Notes: a model not told the origin generated them from the sequence alone. Shown: positions 6,170 to 13,257, counted from the first letter of the stretch. The stretch is 15,194 nt of DNA from Pseudomonadota bacterium (GCA_023392035.1 JAEVZY010000124.1:1-15194); one strand, 5' to 3'. Program-made: numbers and translations.

Positions 6170-7582
6170 TCAGTTGCGAAAGAAGATCCAGGACATGAGG
6201 ATGAACAAGGGCACCAGTATGCCCACCGACCACGCCATATAGCCGAAGAAGCCCGGCATGCGCACGCCACGCTCCTGGGCGATGGCCCGCACCATCAGGT
6301 TTGGCGCATTGCCGATGTAGCTGATCGCGCCCATGAATACCGCGCCGCAGGAAATTGCCGCCAGGGTGGTGGCCAGGGTCGTCATCATCTGCTGCGGGTC
6401 GCCGCCGGCGGCGTTGAAAAACACCAGATAGGTCGGCGCGTTGTCGAGGAAGGCAGACAAGAGGCCGGTGGCCCAGAAATACATCAGATCGTCCGGCCGG
6501 CCGTCAGGGCGGGTCACGGCGTGCATCACGCCGGCAAAGGCGCCTTCCGGTCCGGCCTTGAGCATGGCGATCACGGGCACGATGGTAATGAAGATGCCGG
6601 CAAACAGCTTGGCCACTTCCACCATCGGCCCCCAGCTGAAGGCATTGCCTTCGTGGGCGCTTTTCGGCGTGAGCTTGAGCGACAGGCCGACGATGATCAA
6701 AAGGCCGATATCGCGCAGCAGATCCTGCCAACCGATGGCAACGCCGGCCAGGGTGAAGGCCGGGCCGGGCTTCCAGATGCCCGACATCAGCACCAGCGCA
6801 ATCACCAGGGCCAAGAGCACGATGTTGGCTGCGCCCTCAAGTCCGAAGGCGGAATCCGGGGTCGGGTCTTGTGCCGCCGGCAGATCCTCTTCCCGCCGGT
6901 GGTAATACCAGCTGTCCAGCAGGAAGTAGATCGCCAGCAGGCTCAGGCACAGGAACAGGGTCTCGCCAAAGACATTGCGCACGGTCCAGAAGAAATCCAC
7001 GCCTTTCAAAAAGCCCAGGAACAGGGGTGGATCGCCCAACGGCGTCAGCGCGCCGCCCGCATTGGAGACCATGAAGATGAAGAACACCACCGTGTGCACG
7101 GTATGGCGGCGGTTGTCGTTGGCGCGAATCAGCGGCCGGATCATCAGCATCGAGGCGCCGGTGGTGCCCATGAAACTGGCCAGCACGGTGCCCAGCGCCA
7201 GCAGGCCGGTGTTGAGCGCGGGCCGGCCATGCAGGTTACCGCACACGCAAATTCCGCCAGCCACCGTAAACAGGGCCAGCAGCAGAATGACGAAGGGAAC
7301 GAACTCGGCCAGCATGGCGTGCGCAACATTGGCCCCGGCCATGCCGGGCCCGAAGACCAAGGCGCAAGGAATGAGGAAGGCGGCGGCCCAGGCGGCGGCA
7401 ATTTTGCCGTAATGGCGATGCCAAACCAGGGGGAACAGCAGCGGCCCGAGCGCGATGGACAGCAACATGCCGGCAAAGGGCAAGCCCCAGGGTGCGCTCA
7501 ACTGCCGTCCATCCAGCTCCGCGGCAAAACTCAAGAGGGGGCACAGCGCGAGACCCGCTGCAGCCAGACTACGAACGATCAA
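6170..7582 (-). CDS. Sodium:proton antiporter-type integral membrane protein (ion transporter superfamily)
   Basis: This membrane protein of about 470 residues has around a dozen hydrophobic segments and conserved intramembrane motifs such as MGTTGASMLMIRPLIRAN, SNAGGALTPLGDPPLFLG and FLDNAPTYLVFFN. These are typical of the NhaD/ArsB/CitMHS-like ion transporter superfamily, and similar Burkholderiales proteins are annotated as sodium:proton antiporters. The transported ion is inferred, not shown. I place the start at TTG 7582: GGGAG sits six bases upstream, a TAGAAT promoter box lies just before it, and the sequence then begins with a hydrophobic segment. A longer frame to 7702 would overlap the upstream gene and adds polar residues without family resemblance. 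Confidence 0.75.
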   Translation of the reverse strand: MIVRSLAAAGLALCPLLSFAAELDGRQLSAPWGLPFAGMLLSIALGPLLFPLVWHRHYGKIAAAWAAAFLIPCALVFGPGMAGANVAHAMLAEFVPFVILLLALFTVAGGICVCGNLHGRPALNTGLLALGTVLASFMGTTGASMLMIRPLIRANDNRRHTVHTVVFFIFMVSNAGGALTPLGDPPLFLGFLKGVDFFWTVRNVFGETLFLCLSLLAIYFLLDSWYYHRREEDLPAAQDPTPDSAFGLEGAANIVLLALVIALVLMSGIWKPGPAFTLAGVAIGWQDLLRDIGLLIIVGLSLKLTPKSAHEGNAFSWGPMVEVAKLFAGIFITIVPVIAMLKAGPEGAFAGVMHAVTRPDGRPDDLMYFWATGLLSAFLDNAPTYLVFFNAAGGDPQQMMTTLATTLAAISCGAVFMGAISYIGNAPNLMVRAIAQERGVRMPGFFGYMAWSVGILVPLFILMSWIFFRN

Positions 7583-7611
7583 ATTGAACTCCCACCAATT
7601 GGACTGCGCGT

Positions 7612-7617
7612 ATTCTA
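7612..7617 (-). promoter_or_regulatory. Putative -10 box for the antiporter-type gene
   Basis: Read on the minus strand, TAGAAT lies directly after the stop codon of the upstream substrate-binding protein gene and 29 bases before the TTG start. A matching -35 box is not obvious. The position argues that the longer reading frame to 7702 is not used. Confidence 0.4.
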
Positions 7618-7628
7618 GCCCGCAACTT

Positions 7629-8903
7629 TCAGCGCATGGCCGAAGCCGGTCGCCGTGCGCGCACGTATTCCTCGTCGGGCAGATAGCGATTGCCATCGGC
7701 ATAGGTCCAGCTCACCTGCGGATTGCTGCGTGCGGCATAGCGGCCGATGAAAGCGCCCATGGTGGATTGATGATCGATGGCGCGGAAACTCACACTGCCC
7801 AGCGGGGTGTCGAAATTCATGCCGCGCATGGCTTCAATCAGTTTTTCGGTATCCACGCCCTGCGCGCGTTTGATGCCCTGGGCAATCGCCTGGATCATGC
7901 TGTAGCCCATGAGCGCGGCCAACTGCGGTTCCTGCCCGTAGCGCGCGACATACTCCGCACGAAAGCGCTGGTAGCGCGGCAGTGCGATATCGCCGGCCGG
8001 ATAGCCGGCCACGGCCCAGCCCGCCAGGGCGGTTGATTTCAGGGCCGAGATGACGGTCGGATCGGCGCTGGCCATGGACACCAGGCGCGCCTGCTCGAAT
8101 ACCCGCGTACGCCGGCTTTCATTGAGCAACTGCACCAGGTCAGGGCCGAAGGTGGCATTGAACACGGCATCTGGACGCGCGCGCGCCAGGGCCGACATCA
8201 CCGCCGGCGCATCGATCTTGCCCAGGGCCGGCCATTGCTCGGCCACGAATTCCACGTCCGGCCGGCGTGCCTTGAGCAGCGCGCGAAAATTGGCCACCGC
8301 GCTTTGTCCGTATTCATAGTTGGAGGCGACGATGGCCCAGCGCTTGACCGGCATCGAGGCCGCCTGCTCCACCAACATTGCGGTCTGCATGTAAGTGGAA
8401 GGCCGCAGGCGGAAGGTGTGGCGATTGCCATGTTCCCAGGTCAGGGCGTCGGTCTGCGGACCGGCAGCCACGAACACCCGCCGATACTTGGCCGCCGCCG
8501 CCGATACCGCCAGGCCGACATTGGAAAGATAGGTGCCAGCCAGAATTGCCACTTCGTGGTTGACCACCAATTCCTGCACCCGCCGTGCTGCGCTTTGACG
8601 GCTGGCCCCGTCATCCAGCGAGATCACTTCCAGCGGCTTGCCCAGCACGCCGCCCTCCGCATTGATTTGCGCTACCGCCAATTGCCAGCCGCGCCGGTAG
8701 CCGTCGGCAAATTGCGGATAGCCGGCATAGCTGTTGAGCTCGCCTATCTTCCAGGTGGAGGCACTGGCGGCCAGCGCAAACGCAGCCGGCGCCAGCAACA
8801 AAAACGGCAACAGCAAAAGACTGCGCGAGCGGCTTTGCAGGCTCGCAAGCTTGCAGCGCACTGCATGCCATCGGGAAAAGCCGCTACGCATTTGCTTATG
8901 CAT
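7629..8903 (-). CDS. ABC transporter periplasmic substrate-binding protein, branched-chain amino acid (Peripla_BP_6) type
   Basis: This 424-residue exported protein resembles the LivJ/LivK and AmiC family. It carries a long basic n-region and a hydrophobic core at about residues 29-45 ending ALAASA, so it should be cleaved near residue 47. The mature start WKIGELNSYAGY is followed by the family-typical GYRRGWQLAVAQINAEGGVLGKPLEV, in two adjoining segments, and ILAGTYLSNVGLAVSAAA. Late motifs include GYSMIQAIAQGIKRAQG and LIEAMRGMNFDTPLG, standard for this family. No permease or ATPase gene is nearby, so its transporter partner and ligand are unknown. ATG 8903 has GATGGA just upstream; ATG 8891 is an alternative. 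Confidence 0.85.
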   Translation of the reverse strand: MHKQMRSGFSRWHAVRCKLASLQSRSRSLLLLPFLLLAPAAFALAASASTWKIGELNSYAGYPQFADGYRRGWQLAVAQINAEGGVLGKPLEVISLDDGASRQSAARRVQELVVNHEVAILAGTYLSNVGLAVSAAAAKYRRVFVAAGPQTDALTWEHGNRHTFRLRPSTYMQTAMLVEQAASMPVKRWAIVASNYEYGQSAVANFRALLKARRPDVEFVAEQWPALGKIDAPAVMSALARARPDAVFNATFGPDLVQLLNESRRTRVFEQARLVSMASADPTVISALKSTALAGWAVAGYPAGDIALPRYQRFRAEYVARYGQEPQLAALMGYSMIQAIAQGIKRAQGVDTEKLIEAMRGMNFDTPLGSVSFRAIDHQSTMGAFIGRYAARSNPQVSWTYADGNRYLPDEEYVRARRPASAMR

Positions 8904-8921
8904 ATTCCATCTAACTCGAGT

Positions 8922-8950
8922 TTGTTACCCCCGTCCTTTTGCCTTAAAAT
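8922..8950 (+). promoter_or_regulatory. Putative sigma-70 promoter of fdxA
   Basis: TTGTTA (8922-8927) and TAAAAT (8945-8950) are separated by 17 bases, the optimal spacing. Transcription would start near 8957 and leave an untranslated leader of about 213 bases before fdxA. It lies in the divergent region upstream of the substrate-binding protein gene. Confidence 0.55.
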
Positions 8951-9114
8951 ACAACGCTTTGCAACCGGAACTTTGTTGTCGTCCGTTCTGTCGCGCGCGA
9001 ATGCCATTTCGATGCGTCGAGCAGTCGGCCCAACAGCCCGCAGGGTCATTCAGAACAAGCAGCCCGAGGGCGCAACAATCCGGTTTTGACTGGCCACGAA
9101 CGGGACGCGAACGC

Positions 9115-9162
9115 ATGGCTTCCATCCCGGCTCCAAGCCCGAGCACCATTCCGACCGATTAG
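9115..9162 (+). other. Possible upstream short ORF in the fdxA leader
   Basis: A 15-codon frame encodes MASIPAPSPSTIPTD. Its TAG stop overlaps the TAGGA that serves as the fdxA ribosome binding site and ends seven bases before the fdxA ATG. GGGACG lies upstream at a plausible distance. Translation of this frame would place a terminating ribosome on the fdxA start region. This may be coincidence. Confidence 0.25.
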
Positions 9163-9169
9163 GACTGTT

Positions 9170-9493
9170 ATGACCCATGTTGTGACCGAATCCTGCATCC
9201 GCTGCAAATACACGGATTGCGTGGATGTATGCCCCGTTGATTGCTTCCGCCAAGGTAAGAACTTCCTGGCCATCGATCCCGACGAGTGCATCGATTGCGC
9301 GGTCTGCGTGGCGGAGTGTCCGGTCAATGCCATCTACGCTGAAGAAGACGTGCCTGCCGACCAGCAGCAATTCATCAAGATCAATGCCGATCTTTCGCGT
9401 GGCTGGCCGTCCATCACCAAGAGCACCGGCGCGCTGTCCGATGCCGATGAATGGAAAGACGTGAAAGACAAGCTCCAGTACCTGGAGCGCTGA
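9170..9493 (+). CDS. fdxA: Seven-iron ferredoxin FdxA
   Basis: This 107-residue protein is a 7Fe ferredoxin with one [3Fe-4S] and one [4Fe-4S] cluster, a soluble low-potential electron carrier. Cysteines at 9, 17 and 50 (3Fe cluster) and 21, 40, 43 and 46 (4Fe cluster), with extra Cys12 and Cys25, reproduce the Azotobacter vinelandii ferredoxin I pattern shifted by one. The C-terminal extension after residue 55 (through WPSITK to KLQYLER) is normal for this class. I chose ATG 9170 because of AGGA just upstream and because MTHVVTESCI is the usual N-terminus; an in-frame TTG at 9086 would add an unlikely 28 residues. The neighbouring reductase is its probable electron donor. Confidence 0.95.
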   Translation: MTHVVTESCIRCKYTDCVDVCPVDCFRQGKNFLAIDPDECIDCAVCVAECPVNAIYAEEDVPADQQQFIKINADLSRGWPSITKSTGALSDADEWKDVKDKLQYLER

Positions 9494-9511
9494 AACCATA
9501 ACCGCTGCACC

Positions 9512-9539
9512 GGCGCGCCCGACCACTGCCAGGCGCGCC
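9512..9539. repeat. Paired GGCGCGCC motifs between fdxA and the reductase gene
   Basis: GGCGCGCC occurs at 9512-9519 and 9532-9539. Being self-complementary, the two copies can pair into an eight-base-pair stem with a 12-base loop. No T-tract follows, so read-through into the reductase gene is expected. A further CCGGCC...GGCCGG stem lies just downstream. They may be RNA processing or stability elements. Confidence 0.4.
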
Positions 9540-9594
9540 CTCCGGCCACCCACGAGGCGGCCGGGCTTCCAAGAACACCACAGGAAACTGTCGC

Positions 9595-10707
9595 ATGGAT
9601 ACCACCACTGCCACCTCCGATCTCAGCACCCAGGGCCAGGCTCCCGAATTCACCCTTGAACCGGCGCGCGGCCCGATCGAAACCGATGCCGTCATCGTTG
9701 GCGCCGGCCCGGTTGGCCTGTTCCAGGTCTTCGAACTGGGCCTGCTTGAAATCAAGGCCCACGTCATCGATTCCCTGCCGGTGGTGGGCGGCCAATGCGT
9801 GGAGCTGTATCCGGACAAACCCATCTACGACATTCCCGCCGTGCCGGTTTGCACCGGCCAGGAACTGACCGACAACCTGCTGCAGCAGATCGAGCCCTTC
9901 GGCGCCACCTTCCATCTGGGCCAGGAAGTGACCGTGGTGGAAAAGCGCGAAGACGGTCGTTTCAATCTCGAGACCTCGGCCGGCACGCGCTTCATCACCA
10001 AGACCATTTTCATTGCGGCCGGCGTCGGCTCGTTCCAGCCGCGCACCCTGAAAGTGGATGGCGTGGAAGCGCATGAGGGCAGCCAGCTTTTCTATCGCGT
10101 ACGCGATCCAAAGCGCTTCGAAGGCAAGAACCTGGTGATCTGCGGCGGCGGCGACTCGGCCCTGGACTGGGCGCTCAACTTCGTCGGCAAGGCGGAATCG
10201 GTGGTCCTGCTGCATCGTCGCGAAGAGTTTCGTGCGGCACCGGCTTCGGTGGCCAAGATGAAAGAGCTGTGCGACCAGTACGAAATGCAGTGCATGATCG
10301 GCCAGGTCTCGGGCATTGAAGAGGCCGACGGCCGCCTCTCCGGCATCAAGGTGACCGGCGCCGATGGCGTCACCCGGCGCCTGCCGCTGGATCACTTGCT
10401 GGTGTTCTATGGCCTGTCGCCCAAGCTCGGCCCGATCGCCGAATGGGGCCTGGACATCGAGCGCAAGCAGCTCAAGGTCGACACTGAAAAATTCCAGACC
10501 AATGTGCCTGGCATCTTCGCCGTGGGCGACATCAATACCTATCCTGGCAAGAAGAAACTGATTCTCTCGGGCTTCCATGAGGCCGCGCTGGCTGCCTTTG
10601 GCGCTGCGCCCATCATCTTTCCGGAGAAGAAGATCAACATGCAGTACACCACCACCTCGCCCAAGCTGCACAAGATCCTGGGCGTGGAAACCCCGGTGTT
10701 CGACTGA
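9595..10707 (+). CDS. Ferredoxin-NADP(+) reductase, type 2 (thioredoxin-reductase-like)
   Basis: This 370-residue flavoprotein should transfer electrons between NADPH and ferredoxin. FAD binding is shown by VIVGAGPVG (33-41), [18 protein letters not shown] (65-82) and the late GIFAVGDIN (306-314). NAD(P) binding is shown by [12 protein letters not shown] (182-193) with HRREEFRA (207-214), which fits NADPH. The CxxC redox pair of thioredoxin reductase is missing, as expected for the YumC-like type 2 FNRs. About 30 residues precede the FAD motif, longer than in Firmicute members. The start has CAGGAAAC upstream. fdxA lies 101 bases upstream on the same strand, so the two probably act together. 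An intrinsic terminator follows. Confidence 0.92.
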   Translation: MDTTTATSDLSTQGQAPEFTLEPARGPIETDAVIVGAGPVGLFQVFELGLLEIKAHVIDSLPVVGGQCVELYPDKPIYDIPAVPVCTGQELTDNLLQQIEPFGATFHLGQEVTVVEKREDGRFNLETSAGTRFITKTIFIAAGVGSFQPRTLKVDGVEAHEGSQLFYRVRDPKRFEGKNLVICGGGDSALDWALNFVGKAESVVLLHRREEFRAAPASVAKMKELCDQYEMQCMIGQVSGIEEADGRLSGIKVTGADGVTRRLPLDHLLVFYGLSPKLGPIAEWGLDIERKQLKVDTEKFQTNVPGIFAVGDINTYPGKKKLILSGFHEAALAAFGAAPIIFPEKKINMQYTTTSPKLHKILGVETPVFD

Positions 10708-10724
10708 AGCACCAGCGCCTCTTG

Positions 10725-10759
10725 AAAACGCCCGCCGGCTTTTGCCCGCGGGCGTTTTT
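10725..10759 (+). terminator. Intrinsic terminator of the reductase gene
   Basis: AAAACGCCCGC (10725-10735) pairs with GCGGGCGTTTT (10748-10758) in an eleven-base-pair stem. The loop contains a further GGC-TTTT-GCC mini-stem. The stem ends in a T-run, giving a standard strong intrinsic terminator 17 bases after the stop. Confidence 0.9.
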
Positions 10760-10798
10760 GTTTGGCGGCAAGCGAAATGCCGCGGCGTGACAAGGCCT

Positions 10799-10816
10799 TT
10801 CCGAAATCGATCGGAA
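10799..10816. repeat. Inverted repeat upstream of the sigma-54 site
   Basis: TTCCGA (10799-10804) and TCGGAA (10811-10816) form a perfect dyad with a six-base spacer. It lies about 115 bases before the -24 element, where enhancer-binding activators usually bind. It does not match the NtrC consensus. An activator site is inference. Confidence 0.35.
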
Positions 10817-10930
10817 TTTGCCTGAGCAGCCGGCAGAAATTACGCGCAGCTGCCCCCAATTCCTTCTGTGACGGAAGACCAGGCGGCGTTACATAGCGGC
10901 GTCGCGGCGGTTTCACCTCTGGCCTAGTAC

Positions 10931-10945
10931 GGCACGCTTCTTGCA
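10931..10945 (+). promoter_or_regulatory. Putative sigma-54 (RpoN) -24/-12 promoter of phaZ
   Basis: GGCACGCTTCTTGCA fits the RpoN consensus TGGCACG-N4-TTGCW at all positions but the first T, which is C here. The key GG and GC doublets are separated by exactly ten bases. Transcription would start near 10957 and give a leader of about 200 bases before phaZ. Confidence 0.6.
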
Positions 10946-11012
10946 GAAACTGAACTTGTCCTTGCGCCAATTGCACCAGCGATCGGGCGCCCGCATATAG
11001 CTTGTATGAAGA

Positions 11013-11068
11013 TCGGAACTGCAAGACGGACTTGTCCGAACAGGTGATCCCTGACATTACAGTTCCGA
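11013..11068 (+). ncRNA. Potential three-way-junction leader RNA of phaZ
   Basis: TCGGAACTG (11013-11021) pairs perfectly with CAGTTCCGA (11060-11068). The closed loop contains two further hairpins: CGGA-CTTG-TCCG (11027-11038) and CAGG-TGATC-CCTG (11041-11053). Together they form a compact three-helix fold in the untranslated leader. I do not recognise a known riboswitch class. The fold is read by eye and not energy-tested. Confidence 0.4.
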
Positions 11069-11095
11069 GGAAATGCAATAAACTTGCCTCTTGAT

Positions 11096-11110
11096 GCATT
11101 GCGGCAATGC
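11096..11110. promoter_or_regulatory. Palindrome before phaZ, possible PhaR/PhbF operator
   Basis: GCATTGC (11096-11102) and GCAATGC (11104-11110) form a 7-1-7 palindrome ending 43 bases before the start codon. TGATGCATTGCGG (11092-11104) is close to the TG-N-TGC-N3-GCAA motif that I remember for the PHB regulator PhbF/PhaR of Herbaspirillum, differing in the last two bases. The assignment is tentative. Confidence 0.35.
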
Positions 11111-11153
11111 GAAACCTCCGACACAATCGGATGGCTTCAAGAAAAGGATAGTT

Positions 11154-12389
11154 ATGCTGTATCAACTGCATGAAATGAACCGGACCTTGCTGAGTCCGCT
11201 GGTCCAGTGGGCCGAGGCCTCCAGCAAGCTGTTCACCAACCCGATCTCGCCGCTGGCGCATACGCCCTTCTCGCAGCGCATCGCTGCCGGCTATGAACTG
11301 ATGTTCCGCTTGGGCAAGGCTTACGAGAAACCCGAGTTCGGCATCAATTCCACCACCATCGACGATGAGACCGTCGCGGTGTTCGAAAAAGTGGCGCTGG
11401 AAAAACCCTTCTGCCGCCTGCTGCATTTCAAGAAAGACCTCAGCGCAGAACGTGCCAAAAAGCTGGCGCAGCCCAAGGTCTTGCTGGTGGCGCCGCTGTC
11501 GGGCCATCACGCCACCCTTTTGCGCGACACCGTACGCACGCTGCTGCCGCAACACGATGTCTACATCACCGACTGGACCGATGCGCGCATGGTGCCGGAA
11601 GCGGTTGGCCCCTTCCATCTGCATGACTATGTCTACTACGTGCAGGAATTCATTCGCCTGCTCGGCCCCGATGTGCATGTGATCTCGGTCTGCCAGCCGA
11701 CGGTGCCGGTACTGGCCGCCATCTCGCTGATGGCCACGGCAAAAGATCCCAAGCTGCCCAAGACCATGATCATGATGGGCGGCCCGATCGATCCGCGCCG
11801 CTCGCCGACGCAGGTGAACGACCTGGCCACCGACAAGCCCTACTCGTGGTTCGAGAACACCCTGATCTACAGCGTGCCGGCCAATTACCCCGGATCCGGG
11901 CGCAAGGTCTATCCGGGCTTTCTGCAGCATGCCGGATTCGTGGCCATGAACCCGCGCCGCCACGCGCAAAGCCACTGGGATTTCTACATGCACTTGCGCG
12001 AGGGCGACAATACGTCGGCCGAAGAGCATCGCAAGTTCTACGACGAATACAACGCGGTGCTGGACATGCCGGCCGAGTACTACCTCGAGACCATCAAGAC
12101 CGTGTTCCAGGAATTCCGCCTGGCCAAGGGCACCTGGGAAGTGGAAGGCAAGCTGGTGCGTCCGCAAGACATCAAGTCGGTGGCGCTGTTCACCATCGAG
12201 GGCGAGCTGGACGATATTTCCGGTTGCGGCCAGACCGAGGCGGCCCAGGACTTGTGCAGCGGCATACCCAAGGCCAAGAAGCTGCACTACACCGCGCCCA
12301 AGTGCGGCCACTACGGCATTTTCTCGGGTCGGCGCTGGCGCGAAATGGTGGCGCCGCGCATTGCCGCCTTCATCCGCGAAAATTCCTGA
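11154..12389 (+). CDS. phaZ: Intracellular polyhydroxybutyrate depolymerase
   Basis: This 411-residue enzyme mobilises stored PHB granules inside the cell. It matches the PhaZ1-type depolymerases of Ralstonia/Cupriavidus, which use a catalytic cysteine in place of the lipase-box serine. The nucleophile motif is VISVCQPTVPV with Cys180; the acid is Asp353 or Asp354 in EGELDDISGCGQT and the base is His386 in CGHYGIF, within two or three residues of the Cupriavidus positions as I recall them. No signal peptide is present, which fits the intracellular type. ATG 11154 is chosen because AAGGATA lies just upstream and MLYQLHEMNR is the usual start; an in-frame ATG at 11091 is unlikely. Regulation probably involves the elements at 10931-11110. 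A terminator follows. Confidence 0.93.
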   Translation: MLYQLHEMNRTLLSPLVQWAEASSKLFTNPISPLAHTPFSQRIAAGYELMFRLGKAYEKPEFGINSTTIDDETVAVFEKVALEKPFCRLLHFKKDLSAERAKKLAQPKVLLVAPLSGHHATLLRDTVRTLLPQHDVYITDWTDARMVPEAVGPFHLHDYVYYVQEFIRLLGPDVHVISVCQPTVPVLAAISLMATAKDPKLPKTMIMMGGPIDPRRSPTQVNDLATDKPYSWFENTLIYSVPANYPGSGRKVYPGFLQHAGFVAMNPRRHAQSHWDFYMHLREGDNTSAEEHRKFYDEYNAVLDMPAEYYLETIKTVFQEFRLAKGTWEVEGKLVRPQDIKSVALFTIEGELDDISGCGQTEAAQDLCSGIPKAKKLHYTAPKCGHYGIFSGRRWREMVAPRIAAFIRENS

Positions 12390-12416
12390 ACCGGGATTTC
12401 GTCGCATCGCTGCAGT

Positions 12417-12443
12417 CGGGCCGCCTTCGGGCGGCCCGTTTTC
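12417..12443 (+). terminator. Intrinsic terminator of phaZ
   Basis: CGGGCCGCC (12417-12425) and GGCGGCCCG (12430-12438) form a nine-base-pair stem capped by a stable TTCG tetraloop and followed by TTTTCTTT. Confidence 0.92.
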
Positions 12444-12459
12444 TTTGGCCCAAATGCGG

Positions 12460-12465
12460 GATAAT
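12460..12465 (+). promoter_or_regulatory. Putative -10 box of rnfB, very close to the start codon
   Basis: GATAAT ends only eight bases before the ATG at 12474. Transcription would begin at or just before the start codon, giving a leaderless or nearly leaderless message. The sequence between has no strong ribosome binding site. No clear -35 box is visible. Confidence 0.4.
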
Positions 12466-12473
12466 GGCGGGCT

Positions 12474-13205
12474 ATGTCGTCTTTAGCTCCTCAAGCGCCG
12501 CAAAACCTGGCCGACCAGATCGAAGATCTGCTGCCGCAAACCCAGTGCACGAAGTGCGGCTATCCCGATTGCCGTCGTTACGCCGAAGCGATTGCCCATG
12601 AAGGCGTGCCGCACAACCAGTGTCCGCCCGGCGGCGCGCAAGGCGTGGCCCGCCTGGCGCAATTGCTGGGCCGGCCGGTGATTCCCATCAATGCCCACAA
12701 TGGCGTGGAACGCGCGCGCCCGGTGGCCGTGATCGATGAAACGCTGTGCATAGGCTGCACGCTGTGCATACAGGCTTGCCCGGTCGATGCCATTGTCGGC
12801 GCCGCCAAGCAGATGCATACCGTGCTGCCGCAACTGTGCACCGGCTGCGACCTGTGCGTGGCGCCCTGCCCGGTGGACTGCATCGCTATGGTGGAGGTCA
12901 CGCCCGGCAAGACCGGCTGGGACGCCTGGTCGCAGCAACAGGCCGACGAAGCGCGGGCGCGCTACCGCTTTCGCGAATTCCGCCTCAAGCGCGAAAAGCA
13001 GGAAAACGACGCGCGCCTGGCCGCCAAGGCCGCCGCCAAACTGCAGGCGCTGCAGCAGGAAGCCGAAGTCGATCCGGCCGCGCGCGCCGAGCAGGAGCGC
13101 AAGAAAGCCATCATTGCCGCCGCCATGGAACGTGCGCGCCAGCGCAAGCTGGAAGAACAGGCACAAGCCGTCGCGGCGCCACAGGACGGCAAGCCCGTAG
13201 GGTGA
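12474..13205 (+). CDS. rnfB: RnfB/RsxB-type iron-sulfur electron transport protein, soluble orphan form
   Basis: This 243-residue protein has the RnfB iron-sulfur part. An N-terminal cluster domain holds Cys25, 28, 33 and 50. Two [4Fe-4S] ferredoxin motifs follow: [12 protein letters not shown] (92-103) and [12 protein letters not shown] (122-133). The N-terminal membrane helix of classical RnfB is absent, so it is probably soluble. After residue 150 comes a long Ala/Arg/Glu/Lys-rich helical tail, likely a coiled coil. No rnfA, C, D, G or E is present, so this is not a complete Rnf complex. nth follows directly, as it ends the rsx operon in E. coli, which suggests a remnant of that gene order. 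The electron partner is unknown; FdxA is one possibility. Confidence 0.88.
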   Translation: MSSLAPQAPQNLADQIEDLLPQTQCTKCGYPDCRRYAEAIAHEGVPHNQCPPGGAQGVARLAQLLGRPVIPINAHNGVERARPVAVIDETLCIGCTLCIQACPVDAIVGAAKQMHTVLPQLCTGCDLCVAPCPVDCIAMVEVTPGKTGWDAWSQQQADEARARYRFREFRLKREKQENDARLAAKAAAKLQALQQEAEVDPAARAEQERKKAIIAAAMERARQRKLEEQAQAVAAPQDGKPVG

Positions 13206-13215
13206 AGGCCGACAA

Positions 13216-13257
13216 ATGAACGCTGCAAAATGAACGCCGCAAAATGAACGCTGCAAA
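13216..13257 (+). repeat. Three tandem 14-base repeats forming two minicistrons at the nth start
   Basis: The unit ATGAACGCTGCAAA occurs three times (13216, 13230 and 13244; the middle unit has C for T). Each unit carries an ATG. Units one and two are each read as ATG AAC GCN GCA AAA TGA, encoding MNAAK. Each TGA overlaps the next ATG as ATGA. The third ATG is the true nth start, encoding MNAAKRQ. GAAGG before the first ATG is the only evident ribosome binding site, so nth may depend on two successive reinitiations. Confidence 0.85.

Larger units (their letters stand above)
10760..11153 (+). promoter_or_regulatory. Long upstream control region of phaZ
   Basis: This stretch has no gene. In order it holds an inverted repeat (10799-10816), a sigma-54-type promoter (10931-10945), a potential three-way-junction RNA fold (11013-11068) and a short palindrome (11096-11110). 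A possible weak sigma-70 site is TTGCAC at 10971 with TATA-like sequence near 10996. Spacing suits a regulated promoter with a structured leader. Confidence 0.5.

Noticed and set aside
6131..7618. A 495-codon plus-strand open frame opposite the antiporter-type gene
   Set aside because: Its product is rich in Gln, His, Gly and Arg, typical of an antisense shadow in GC-rich DNA; the minus strand encodes a clear membrane protein.
10539..12407. A 622-codon minus-strand open frame opposite phaZ
   Set aside because: It is the antisense of a confidently identified depolymerase and its control region, with no family resemblance.
13216..13257. Tandem 14-base repeats as a CRISPR or VNTR-only element
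   Set aside because: There are no spacers, only three units, and each unit aligns with a start codon of nth, so a translational explanation fits better.
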